NCBI RefSeq assembly: GCF_946480185.1
Contig: NZ_CAMLIG010000007.1
Span: 62,001 to 126,000 of the forward strand
DNA length: 64,000 nucleotides
Origin: an uncultured Pedobacter sp.
GTDB lineage: Bacteria > Bacteroidota > Bacteroidia > Sphingobacteriales > Sphingobacteriaceae
Direction: 5' to 3'
The translations under genes and the position numbers were made by a program. The notes under the pieces were generated by a model that worked only from the letters and a program-made list of their open reading frames with translations, had not been told where the DNA came from and did not search any database. This document shows positions 54,543 through 62,396 of the stretch, in pieces. Position 1 is the stretch's first letter, and each line of letters begins with the position of its first letter.

Positions 54543-55607
54543 ATGAAAGATAAAATCATCACTATTAAAGATATTGCTGAAAAAGCACAGGTTTCTACCG
54601 GAACTGTTGACAGGGTACTGCATAAAAGAGGAAGGGTTGCGGCAAAGGTTGAAGAAAAAATTCTGCGCATCATTAAAGAAATGGACTACCAGCCCAACAT
54701 TATCGCCAGGGCTTTAAGTTCAAAAAAAACATATACAGTAGCGGTTTTAATACCCGATGAAGCTTTTGATAGTTATTGGTTTGCGCCAAAAGCAGGTATT
54801 AAAAGTGCATTAAAAGAATTAAAAAAATACGCTCTTTCGGTTAAGTATTACCTTTTTGATCCTTACAGTTCACAATCTTTTGTTAAGCAGGCAAACGAAC
54901 TGAACAAGGAACATCATGATGCTATTATCGTAACTCCTATATTTCATCGTGAGGTATTACCTTTTTTAGAAATTTGGAAAAAAGCAAACATACCTTTTGT
55001 GTTTTTCAACACAGAAATATCTGATTTTGAACCCTTAAGCTATATTGGACAAGACAGCTACCAAAGCGGTTTTTTAGCTGCAAAATTGATACACTATGGT
55101 CAATCGGCCCCCTGTTCTGTTTTGATTGCTCATTTTGATGAGGAAACCTCAAACGCTGCCCACCTTGAGAAAAAAGAATTGGGATTTAAAAACTATTTCT
55201 CGCAAAATAATTTGCAACAGTTCGATATCATTAGAGCCGACATTACGCGTCCCAACCACCCTGCCTTTGTTAAACAAATGGACAGTATTATTGAATCGAC
55301 CCCAAATATCAGAGCGGTTTTTGTAACTACTTCAAAGGCCTTTGAGGTAGCAGAATACCTTACTCAAAAACACTTAAGCGATATTAAAATTATTGGTTAT
55401 GATTTATTGCCAAAAAATATTCATTACCTAAAGCAAAATACCATCAGTTTTTTGATTAACCAAAACCCAAAAGGTCAGGGTTTTTGGGCATTGCAGATGC
55501 TGGCGGATAAGCTGATTTTTGATAAACCTGTACCGCAGTTAAAATACTTGCCACTTGATATTGTAACTAAAGAAAACGCTAATTATTTTATTGTAGATGA
55601 AGCTTAG
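54543..55607 (+). CDS. LacI-family regulator of the glycosaminoglycan locus (inferred)
   Basis: The ATG at 54543 gives 354 residues; a TTG 18 bp upstream is less likely. The N-terminus has a LacI helix-turn-helix (TIKDIAEKAQVSTGTVDRVLH, residues about 6-26) and hinge, ending PNIIARALSSKK. The sensor domain starts YTVAVLIPDEAFDSYWFAPKAGI and is closer to the ribose-binding type. It is the only DNA-binding regulator gene within the 23-58 kb locus, and five copies of a palindromic CG-centred site occur at three promoters here. LacI proteins typically bind such sites, so I infer it controls susC, the T9SS lyase and the CBM9/permease operon. Confidence 0.88.
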   Translation: MKDKIITIKDIAEKAQVSTGTVDRVLHKRGRVAAKVEEKILRIIKEMDYQPNIIARALSSKKTYTVAVLIPDEAFDSYWFAPKAGIKSALKELKKYALSVKYYLFDPYSSQSFVKQANELNKEHHDAIIVTPIFHREVLPFLEIWKKANIPFVFFNTEISDFEPLSYIGQDSYQSGFLAAKLIHYGQSAPCSVLIAHFDEETSNAAHLEKKELGFKNYFSQNNLQQFDIIRADITRPNHPAFVKQMDSIIESTPNIRAVFVTTSKAFEVAEYLTQKHLSDIKIIGYDLLPKNIHYLKQNTISFLINQNPKGQGFWALQMLADKLIFDKPVPQLKYLPLDIVTKENANYFIVDEA

Positions 55608-56078
55608 TGTAGGAGATGTTTGAATCTATGTTTATGGATATTTAGCTCATTCTTAAAGCTGTGGCCTTACCATTTTTATTGATAAATCACCGCACACGAC
55701 TTTAATTCGCCTTTCTTTTAATTGCTTTGAGTCAAGTTCATCGTTGTTTGTTGACTTGACTTTGGGTCTTTTCTTTCCGTTAAATAGAATTCTACGGTTT
55801 CCCAATTTTAATATAAACAATACTATTTGCGTTTGTGAACATCGAGAGAAAGTATTGTTTACCTAATAAACAAAAATAACATTCTTCCAGATTGTAAAAT
55901 ACACTTAAACAAGCGAGAGTAGGTTTCCAAACGCAACTAATAATGGTTATGCGCACACGTACTAAGGGCTTTTGCATTCTCCTTTAACCATTTTACAGGA
56001 AATCAATTTCATCAAACCTAGCCACGTATTCAAAGCTTAGTCAACCTTTTTGCATAAATATGATTACTGCGCAAACAA
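55608..56078. other. Long intergenic region after the LacI gene
   Basis: About 470 bp without a convincing gene. AGTCAAGT (55730-55737) and ACTTGACT (55754-55761) form an 8-bp hairpin with a 16-nt loop. On the minus strand a start-less frame here reads NGKKRPKVKSTNNDELDSKQ, which might be a gene fragment but resembles nothing I can name. Confidence 0.3.
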
Positions 56079-56080
56079 AA

Positions 56081-56096
56081 TGTGTTCGATAAACAT
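56081..56096. promoter_or_regulatory. Shared operator, copy 4
   Basis: The minus strand reads ATGTTTATCGAACACA, fitting the CGAACAC consensus except that G at position 4 is T. It lies just upstream of the -33 element of the CBM9 gene promoter, centred 54 bp from copy 5, about five helical turns away. Confidence 0.6.
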
Positions 56097-56101
56097 TTTT
56101 G

Positions 56102-56131
56102 TTTGATTATATCATTTTTTTATTATTTTTA
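56102..56131 (+). promoter_or_regulatory. Promoter of the CBM9-like/permease operon
   Basis: TTTG (56102-56105) and TATTTTTA (56124-56131) are 18 bp apart, a good match to the TTTG/TAnnTTTG Bacteroidota promoter. Operators flank it on both sides. Confidence 0.6.
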
Positions 56132-56134
56132 CAA

Positions 56135-56150
56135 TGTGTTTTCGAACACA
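56135..56150. promoter_or_regulatory. Shared operator, copy 5
   Basis: TGTGTTTTCGAACACA has perfect 6-bp arms (TGTGTT/AACACA) and begins 3 bp after the -7 element, over the expected start of transcription. It is the most symmetric copy. Confidence 0.7.
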
Positions 56151-56253
56151 CAACCAATTAAAGAATACAATATTGCTCAGTTTGTATTTACAATCTGAAA
56201 AAGCCAAAATTTAAATACTGAACCCAGTTCAAGAAAACATTATCCAATTTATT

Positions 56254-56904
56254 ATGCAACAGCTCATCAATATCCCCTATTACGTAGAAGAATCAAACAA
56301 CGTTGATGTATTTACAAAAAAATTGGGGCAAAATATCAAGTATACTATCAGCAACAATCCTTGGAATTATGAGTTTTCTGGCGAAGCAGATTTCAGCATT
56401 GCATACACACAAGCTGGCATACTGTTGCAGTTTAACGTAATAGAAGAAAACGTTTTATCCAGGTTTACCAAAGCAAATGACCCCGTTTATAAAGATTCAT
56501 GTGTCGAGTTTTTTATCGCCCTAAATAACGAAGCGGCATATTATAATTTTGAATTCAACTGTACAGGCACCTGCTTAGCCGGTTACGGCACTTCCGCAAC
56601 GGACAGAAAATTGCTTTCAACCGAAAAAATAAATCAAATAGAAGTTACATCTACCTTTAAATCGCTTATCTTTAAAGAACAAGAAATGGTAAATTGGCAA
56701 TTAACCCTGCTTATACCAAACGAGGTATTTGAGTTTCATAAAATTGACAACTTTAACGGACAGGAGGCTAATGTTAACTTTTATAAATGTGGCGACGATT
56801 TGCCAAAACCGCATTATTTATGCTGGAACCCGATTATAAACAGTGAAGAACCAAATTTTCATTTACCAGCTTACTTTGGAAAAGCCGTATTTTTAAAAAA
56901 CTAA
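56254..56904 (+). CDS. Carbohydrate-binding family 9-like protein
   Basis: A 216-residue protein without signal peptide, so it appears cytoplasmic. Its beta-sandwich strands match the CBM9-like/DOMON fold: FSIAYTQAGILLQFNVIEENV, then DPVYKDSCVEFFIALN, and ANVNFYKCGDDLPKPHYLCWNPI near the end. CBM9-type modules bind reducing sugar ends; what a cytoplasmic version does is unknown, though a similar arrangement next to sugar permeases is common in Bacteroidota. It is the first gene of a two-gene operon (11 bp to the permease) under the operator-flanked promoter. Confidence 0.82.
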   Translation: MQQLINIPYYVEESNNVDVFTKKLGQNIKYTISNNPWNYEFSGEADFSIAYTQAGILLQFNVIEENVLSRFTKANDPVYKDSCVEFFIALNNEAAYYNFEFNCTGTCLAGYGTSATDRKLLSTEKINQIEVTSTFKSLIFKEQEMVNWQLTLLIPNEVFEFHKIDNFNGQEANVNFYKCGDDLPKPHYLCWNPIINSEEPNFHLPAYFGKAVFLKN

Positions 56905-56915
56905 CCTAAAATTAT

Positions 56916-58199
56916 ATGTCAACAACAGCAACACCAATTTCTGTTAAAAAAGGACTTAACCCTGTCATCATCATCGGCGCTTTGTTTTTTGTATTCGGCT
57001 TTGTTACCTGGTTAAACGGCACACTTATTCCGTTTTTGCAATTAGCCTGTGAACTTACCACCTCCCAAGCCTTACTGGTAACCTTTGCGTTTTACATGGC
57101 CTACTTTTTTCTGGCCATTCCATCCTCCTACATTCTAAAACTAACCGGTTTTAAAAAAGGAATGGCAATGGGCTTAATGGTTATGGCTTTAGGTGCATTA
57201 ATTTTTGTACCCGCAGCCAACATGCGTAGTTTTCCGTTATTTTTAATCGGCTTATTTATACAGGGAATGGGCTTAGCGCTTCTACAAACAGCGTCAAACC
57301 CATACATTACCATTGTTGGCCCAATAGAAAGTGCCGCAAAACGCATCAGTATTATGGGTATCTGTAATAAAATTGCAGGTGCATTAAGTCCAATTATTTT
57401 GGGCGCATTGGTTTTAAAAGGGGCCCAGGCTATTGAAGATCAGGCGAAAGCCATTACAGACCCCGCCCAAAGCGAAGTTTTATTATCCGCTTTGGCGCAC
57501 CGGGTAATTATTCCTTACGTAATCATTGCTGTAGTGTTATTAATTTTGGCACTGTTAATTATTTATTCTTCTTTACCAGAAATCAATACAGATGAAGACG
57601 AAGTAGGCGATGATGGAAACGTTGTAGCGCCCAAAGCAAGTGTTTTTAGCTATAAAAATTTAAATCTTGGTGTAATCTGTTTATTTCTTTACGTTGGCGT
57701 TGAGGTAATGGCCGGCGATGTGATTGGCACTTATGGCAAATCATTAGGCATGAGTTTGGACCAAACTAAAATCTTTACTTCTTATACACTGGTTTCAATG
57801 GTCATCGGTTATATTATCGGTATCATTTGCATTCCAAAATACATCAAGCAAGAAAAAGCGCTGATGCTTTCGGCGGTTGTTGGCGGTTTGTTTACCGTTG
57901 CGGCTTACTTTACCAGCGGTTATACCAGCGTTATATTTATCGCTTTATTAGGTTTGGCAAACTCCTTAATGTGGCCGGCCATTTTCCCGTTGGCAATTAA
58001 AGGCTTGGGCAGATATACAAAAATAGGCTCGGCATTATTGGTGATGGGAATCTCAGGAGGAGCAATTATCCCACAAGTTTATGCTTATTTTGCGCATTCT
58101 ATGGGCTCGCAACAGGCGTTTTTAGTGAGTATGCTGCCATGTTACCTTTACATTTTATATTACGCAGTAAGCGGACATAAAACTGCATCGGCAAGATAA
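56916..58199 (+). CDS. NagP/GluP-type sugar:H+ MFS permease
   Basis: A 427-residue permease with about 12 membrane spans. FVFGFVTWLNGTLIPFLQLACEL at the start and LLQTASNPYITIVGPIESAAKR in helix 4 are typical of the glucose/galactose and N-acetylglucosamine (NagP) branch of the FucP family. In this locus it would bring GlcNAc/GalNAc or monosaccharides released by lyases and GH105 into the cytoplasm, feeding the NahK-like kinase. It is paralogous to the permease at 2710, which belongs to the L-fucose branch. The sugar is inferred from context. Confidence 0.9.
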   Translation: MSTTATPISVKKGLNPVIIIGALFFVFGFVTWLNGTLIPFLQLACELTTSQALLVTFAFYMAYFFLAIPSSYILKLTGFKKGMAMGLMVMALGALIFVPAANMRSFPLFLIGLFIQGMGLALLQTASNPYITIVGPIESAAKRISIMGICNKIAGALSPIILGALVLKGAQAIEDQAKAITDPAQSEVLLSALAHRVIIPYVIIAVVLLILALLIIYSSLPEINTDEDEVGDDGNVVAPKASVFSYKNLNLGVICLFLYVGVEVMAGDVIGTYGKSLGMSLDQTKIFTSYTLVSMVIGYIIGIICIPKYIKQEKALMLSAVVGGLFTVAAYFTSGYTSVIFIALLGLANSLMWPAIFPLAIKGLGRYTKIGSALLVMGISGGAIIPQVYAYFAHSMGSQQAFLVSMLPCYLYILYYAVSGHKTASAR

Positions 58200-58218
58200 T
58201 TTTCGATTGTTATTTTTG

Positions 58219-58250
58219 AAAAGGGGACGGATTTTTTCTGTCCCTTTTTT
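58219..58250 (+). terminator. Terminator after the permease gene
   Basis: A GGGAC/GTCCC-centred stem (AAAGGGGACGG and CTGTCCCTTT) with loop ATTTTTT, closing with six T residues, lies 20 bp after the stop. Confidence 0.75.
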
Positions 58251-58285
58251 ATGGAATTTATTGTAAAAACCTTGGTTTTATAAGG

Positions 58286-58370
58286 GCAACAGCCGGGCTG
58301 TGCGGTACTCCGCTATCGCTTCGGTGCTACGCACAAATTTTTGCAAAATTTTACCTACCATCCCTGTTGC
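58286..58370. repeat. Palindromic intergenic element
   Basis: GCAACAG (58286-58292) and CTGTTGC (58364-58370) are perfect inverted ends of a GC-rich 85-bp element. Inside, GTGCGGTACTCCGC and GCTACGCAC make partial stems. It looks like the CTCCGCTTCG-type intergenic elements I recall from other Bacteroidota genomes. One copy only in this window. Confidence 0.4.
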
Positions 58371-58488
58371 GGAGGAATTAAGCTTTGCGTGTGTATGTTG
58401 CTTTATCATTTCTATTGATTTTTTTAGTAGCGTTTCTCAAATCTGAAAACAATGAAGACCCTGAATAAATTGAAAAACAAAATTGGTG

Positions 58489-58606
58489 ATAACCACAGGC
58501 TTGCAAAATTGCGGGCGAAGTGCTCTCACTTCCTTCATTACTTTTTAGTGCGGTGCGACATCGGCTCTACAAGTAATTTCGCACTTTCTAACCTGCCATT
58601 CGTTAT
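58489..58606. repeat. 118-bp dyad element at the 3' side of the R-M island
   Basis: The ends ATAAC (58489-58493) and GTTAT (58602-58606) are inverted, and the adjoining bases pair in part (ATAACNANNGGC...AAANTGCG on both arms). ATTACTT/AAGTAAT forms an inner 7-bp stem. GCGGGCGAAGTGCT (58511-58524) matches GCGGGTGAAGTACT in the element at 62233 (12 of 14). The two elements have the same orientation and nearly the same length and bracket the R-M genes. The form resembles integron attC sites (AAC...GTT ends), but the 7-bp core consensus is poor. Confidence 0.4.
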
Positions 58607-58630
58607 AGGGCAATTGAACACTACCGCATA

Positions 58631-59812
58631 TTACGACAACAAATCATAAGTCTGACTTGGAGGAAACAACATATTTAATGCATTAGGCTTTATTTTAAAT
58701 ATCGGACCTTTTTCTACAATCTTCCCGACTGGAGTTCGCTTTATCAAATGGTCAAGCGTAATAATTCCTTGTTCTAACAAAATATCAAATTGGGAAACAA
58801 TTGGCTTTTTAGTATGCTCGACCGACTTGTAAATAAAATGTTCTTTATTGTCAATTATTAAAGTGTCTGTTGCAACCCAAAAAGTTTCGTTATGTTTTTC
58901 AAGCAAGCGTTTATGTAATGTTTCCAATCCCCAAACAACAAAATCACCAACCGTAGTTTTATCTGAATTTTCAATTAACTGACGAACATCAGTATCCAAT
59001 TTCAGTTTTAAACCTTGTGAATTTCGAATGATTGCAGAAACGGTACAGTACAATTTAAAATCATCGCCACGGTTATAACCAAATTCATTCAGAATTTCCG
59101 CTGAACTTTTGAATTTACTAACCGACCAATCTGGGACTTGTGCAAATAGATTTTTCCGATTTCCTTTTTTATCTCTGAATGATTTTAATTCAATGCCTTT
59201 ATAATCTGGCTGTTTTGACGAATTAATGTTAATCCCTAAAAGTGTTTCAAGAGTTCTACCAATTGCGGTATCAGCTTGTAACAGCGCAGGAATTGCCCCG
59301 CGTAAACTTATTTCTCTCAACAAAGCCAATAACTCGTCCGCAACTTCTCTTGATAATGAACTAATCTCATTAACCAATTCTTTCAAAGGATTATCGGCTA
59401 CGTCATTAATCAATTTTTCAAAATCCAGTCTTGTAACATTGACTACATACAAATCATTGTGATAAGAAATAATTCCTAAAATATCATTTGCTTTTGCATA
59501 ACTACCCAAACCTTTAAACCAAATTCTTGGATCGCCTTTTTTTGTATTGGGTCGGTACAATGAAGCTACTGATTGTATCAATCCGTCAGGAGTAATCAAA
59601 TATGAATTGAATTGAATTTTGCTTTGTTGACCTTGACTTTGAAGCTCGTAATCGTGAATATTCTTACCTTTCAGATATGCCCTAACAGAGCCGGTTGCAT
59701 CCATTATAGATTTTTCAAGTCCCGTTTTAGTCGGTTCAATTAAGGTTACCTCAACCGATTTCTCCGTTAGAAGTTTTAATCTATCGATTTCTACTTTGGT
59801 TAATTGTCTCAT
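58631..59812 (-). CDS. MvaI/BcnI-family type II restriction endonuclease
   Basis: A 393-residue endonuclease. IGRTLETLLGININ followed by PDYKGIELKSFR is the signature of this family; D203, E208 and K210 have the spacing of the catalytic residues I recall for MvaI (D50, E55, K57). The family cuts CCWGG (MvaI) or CCSGG (BcnI); this protein's target is unknown. The first 190 or so residues are an extra domain that MvaI, about 250 residues long, does not have. It lies 3 bp after the methyltransferase on the same strand, so both are co-transcribed with the methyltransferase first, which protects the host. Confidence 0.9.
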   Translation of the reverse strand: MRQLTKVEIDRLKLLTEKSVEVTLIEPTKTGLEKSIMDATGSVRAYLKGKNIHDYELQSQGQQSKIQFNSYLITPDGLIQSVASLYRPNTKKGDPRIWFKGLGSYAKANDILGIISYHNDLYVVNVTRLDFEKLINDVADNPLKELVNEISSLSREVADELLALLREISLRGAIPALLQADTAIGRTLETLLGININSSKQPDYKGIELKSFRDKKGNRKNLFAQVPDWSVSKFKSSAEILNEFGYNRGDDFKLYCTVSAIIRNSQGLKLKLDTDVRQLIENSDKTTVGDFVVWGLETLHKRLLEKHNETFWVATDTLIIDNKEHFIYKSVEHTKKPIVSQFDILLEQGIITLDHLIKRTPVGKIVEKGPIFKIKPNALNMLFPPSQTYDLLS

Positions 59813-59815
59813 TCA

Positions 59816-62041
59816 CTAGTCAATATTTTTTAAAATTTCTAACGCTACTGCCCTCGCCATTAAAGGCGGAACAGCATTACCAACCAAAGTAAATTGTGGC
59901 ACTTCAAACTTTCTTTTATTTCCGCCAGTTGAACGTTTTCCTTGAAAAACAAAGCTATCATCGAACGACTGTAAACGAGCCATTTCACGAACAGTTAAAG
60001 CTCTTGGAGTTGCATAATGAACATAGTCATCTGGAATAGTCATAACTGTTGGACTTAGTCCATCTGCTTTTAAAACATTATAGTTTCTTTTTTCAGAACT
60101 CAACCCTATTTTTTTCAATTCATTTTTTGCTTCATCATAATTTCCTGTATTCAAAATTACGCTTAAACGCTTAACGACATCGTTATTTTGCTTACTTGTT
60201 TTATGATTTTGCAATGGGGCAACAAGATGTGTTAATCCATTCTCTAACTCTTCAAAGTTTCGCACATAAACTGGATTCTTAGCATTAGCAAAACGACTGT
60301 TCAATCTGCCTTTTTTTGACCATTCAGCATACGTTAAACCAGTTTTTGAATTAGGTTTTCCATCGATGGAACGTTTCTTTAACAAAGATTGCATTTGCTC
60401 GGTTGTACCGTTGTATTTTGCTTTTAAATCAATGCTTTCATAGTTGTATTTTTCATCGTCATTTCCAATAAAATCCAGATCGTACAATGCCTCAAATACA
60501 GTAACTTTTTCATTTGGAGGCACCGTTGCAGGAACTGTTTCAATTAACTTTTGGTCTTTACGACAGCCGATAAACAAAACTCTTTCCCGATTTTGTGGAA
60601 CACCATAATCAGAAGCTAAGGCGACAAAGGGTTGGTCAATGTTGTACAAGCGTATATGTGCTAAAATTTCGTTTAACTCTTCATCTTTTCTTCGCTTTTT
60701 AGCAAATTCTGTTAAGCCTTGCACACATTCGTCAAACGAATAATTATAAATCTCCAAAGCTAAAATAATATCTGCAATTTCACCTTTGAAAGTTAGATCA
60801 GGATTTAGTTTTTGGAAAGCATTATGTACTTCTTCGATAATATTATTTGGTTCAATTGAAACTAAAAAATCATCAAACTTTGGAGCAAAAAAATCATTAT
60901 CCAAATCGCTGTGATTTTTCTCTTGAATAACTTTTTTACGGATATAAGCTAATTCTTTAGCTCGTTTCAACAGATTAAAACCGTGACGAATTGTCGCAAA
61001 ATTTATATCCGTTTTACTGGTTTTGTAATCTGCAATTTTAGGAGCAAGCACCCGAAATTTATTCTCAATATTCTGGATATAACTTTCTCGAACGGCATCC
61101 AAATCCTTATCAATTGCCTTTTCAAAATTCAGTCGTAGCAAATAACAATCAAGAATAAATTGATTTTCAGAACTTGATTTTTTGAGATTGACTACAAAAT
61201 GAATTAACTGATGAAATTCTTTCAAATCAATGATTGAACGAATTTCCTGCAAAATCATTTCTTTGATTTTTCCGCCCTCCTTTGTCAAAATTCCTTTCAC
61301 GTTTTCCATCACAAAATATTTTGGACGGAGAAGTTTAATCACATTTAAGTAATGAGCAAACAAATCATCCTTTTTATCAAACTTTTTCCGTTTACCCGCC
61401 AAACTAAAACTCTGACAGGGAGGTCCTCCACAAACCACATCTATGGTTTGATTTTTTAGTTTCTTTAAAAGATTTTCAATAAAATCAGGTTCTGTAATAT
61501 CTTGACGAAGAAACTCGGCATCTATTCCTAATTGATAATTGTAACGAGCCAAATGTGTTAGTTCACAATTTTCATTTATATCACTGCCTAAACGGAAATC
61601 GTAAAATTTATTACCGTGTTCTGCTTGCAAAAAACCTTCACTAAAACCGCCTGCACCAGCAAATAAATCCAAAAAGGTTACTTTTTGCATTGTTTGATAT
61701 CCGGAAGGATCTTCACAGACCATTGAGACTTCAGTATTTTGCCTGCGACTATTGACAAGCGACAAGATTTTTTCCTTTACTTTTTTATCAGTAAACTGAC
61801 TATGTGGAGCAGTCTCAAAATGCTTTTCAACTTCTTGCTTTAAGAACAACAAGAATTTATTGATTGATTTATACGTATATTCTGTTTCTTTGACCAATTG
61901 ATTTTTTGCATCCCAATCTTTACGCAAAACTTTTGCACCAGTCGCAACTTTAACTTGGACTTCTTTTTGTCTTATAACCAAATGAATTGGAAAGTGCTTT
62001 GACTTATCAGCCTTATCTAAATAAAATTTGACATTTACCAT
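59816..62041 (-). CDS. C5-cytosine DNA methyltransferase with an N-terminal recombinase-type arm DNA-binding domain
   Basis: A 741-residue methyltransferase. Motif I is FLDLFAGAGGFSEGF (residues 123-137), motif IV GGPPCQSFS with catalytic Cys209, motif VI MENVKG (245-250), motif VIII DYGVPQNRERVLFIG near residue 480, and motif X TLVGNAVPPLMA near the end. About 210 helical residues are inserted between motifs VI and VIII. Residues 1-75 (VNVKFYLDKADKSKHFPIHL, GAKVLRKDWDAKNQLV, YKSINKFLLFLKQEVE) look like the N-terminal arm-binding domain of Bacteroidota tyrosine recombinases, an unusual fusion. Three TTACGGAC repeats sit directly upstream. It protects DNA from the MvaI/BcnI-type nuclease encoded next. 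Confidence 0.92.
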   Translation of the reverse strand: MVNVKFYLDKADKSKHFPIHLVIRQKEVQVKVATGAKVLRKDWDAKNQLVKETEYTYKSINKFLLFLKQEVEKHFETAPHSQFTDKKVKEKILSLVNSRRQNTEVSMVCEDPSGYQTMQKVTFLDLFAGAGGFSEGFLQAEHGNKFYDFRLGSDINENCELTHLARYNYQLGIDAEFLRQDITEPDFIENLLKKLKNQTIDVVCGGPPCQSFSLAGKRKKFDKKDDLFAHYLNVIKLLRPKYFVMENVKGILTKEGGKIKEMILQEIRSIIDLKEFHQLIHFVVNLKKSSSENQFILDCYLLRLNFEKAIDKDLDAVRESYIQNIENKFRVLAPKIADYKTSKTDINFATIRHGFNLLKRAKELAYIRKKVIQEKNHSDLDNDFFAPKFDDFLVSIEPNNIIEEVHNAFQKLNPDLTFKGEIADIILALEIYNYSFDECVQGLTEFAKKRRKDEELNEILAHIRLYNIDQPFVALASDYGVPQNRERVLFIGCRKDQKLIETVPATVPPNEKVTVFEALYDLDFIGNDDEKYNYESIDLKAKYNGTTEQMQSLLKKRSIDGKPNSKTGLTYAEWSKKGRLNSRFANAKNPVYVRNFEELENGLTHLVAPLQNHKTSKQNNDVVKRLSVILNTGNYDEAKNELKKIGLSSEKRNYNVLKADGLSPTVMTIPDDYVHYATPRALTVREMARLQSFDDSFVFQGKRSTGGNKRKFEVPQFTLVGNAVPPLMARAVALEILKNID

Positions 62042-62042
62042 A

Positions 62043-62080
62043 TTACGGACGTTTTTACGGACACGGATAAATTTACGGAC
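62043..62080. repeat. Three direct TTACGGAC repeats abutting the methyltransferase start
   Basis: TTACGGAC occurs at 62043-62050, 62055-62062 and 62073-62080, with a partial CACGGAT copy at 62062-62068. The first ends one base before the methyltransferase ATG (minus strand). Such clustered direct repeats are how arm-type DNA-binding domains read DNA, so these are candidate autoregulatory sites for the fused domain. Confidence 0.6.
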
Positions 62081-62232
62081 AAATTTGAAACTGACAAGAA
62101 AAATCGCAACTATTTGACCATCCTAACAATCACAAACATTTGCAGTTCGCGTAAGCCAACCGTACAAAACCAGAATTGTAAAAAAAGTGTACTTCCACCG
62201 CTCAATCAAGTGACAAAATAAGGAGTAGTATA

Positions 62233-62348
62233 TAACGTAATAGCGGGTGAAGTACTTCGTATGAAACTTTTCGCTAAATTCGAACTTTGGAGCTCCGTAT
62301 CAACAGTTGTGCATAAAATCTATCACTACACAAAGTCTCCAAACGTTA
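62233..62348. repeat. 116-bp dyad element at the 5' side of the R-M island
   Basis: The ends TAACG (62233-62237) and CGTTA (62344-62348) are inverted. It contains GCGGGTGAAGTACT (62243-62256), the counterpart of the element at 58489. ACTTTG and CAAAGT pair inside, and TTTGGAG/CTCCAAA offers an alternative stem. The remaining bases between the TTACGGAC repeats and this element show no gene. Confidence 0.4.
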
Positions 62349-62396
62349 GTCGGAATCACATAAATACACTTTGACATTTTAAAATAAATGATGATC

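Noticed and set aside
55675..55880. Protein-like minus-strand frame (NGKKRPKVKSTNNDELDSKQ)
   Set aside because: No start codon and no recognisable family; possibly a fragment but not supportable as a gene.
58452..58649. 65-residue plus-strand ORF downstream of the R-M genes
   Set aside because: It covers the dyad element at 58489-58606 and overlaps the nuclease 3' end; no domain-like features. More likely structural DNA than a gene.
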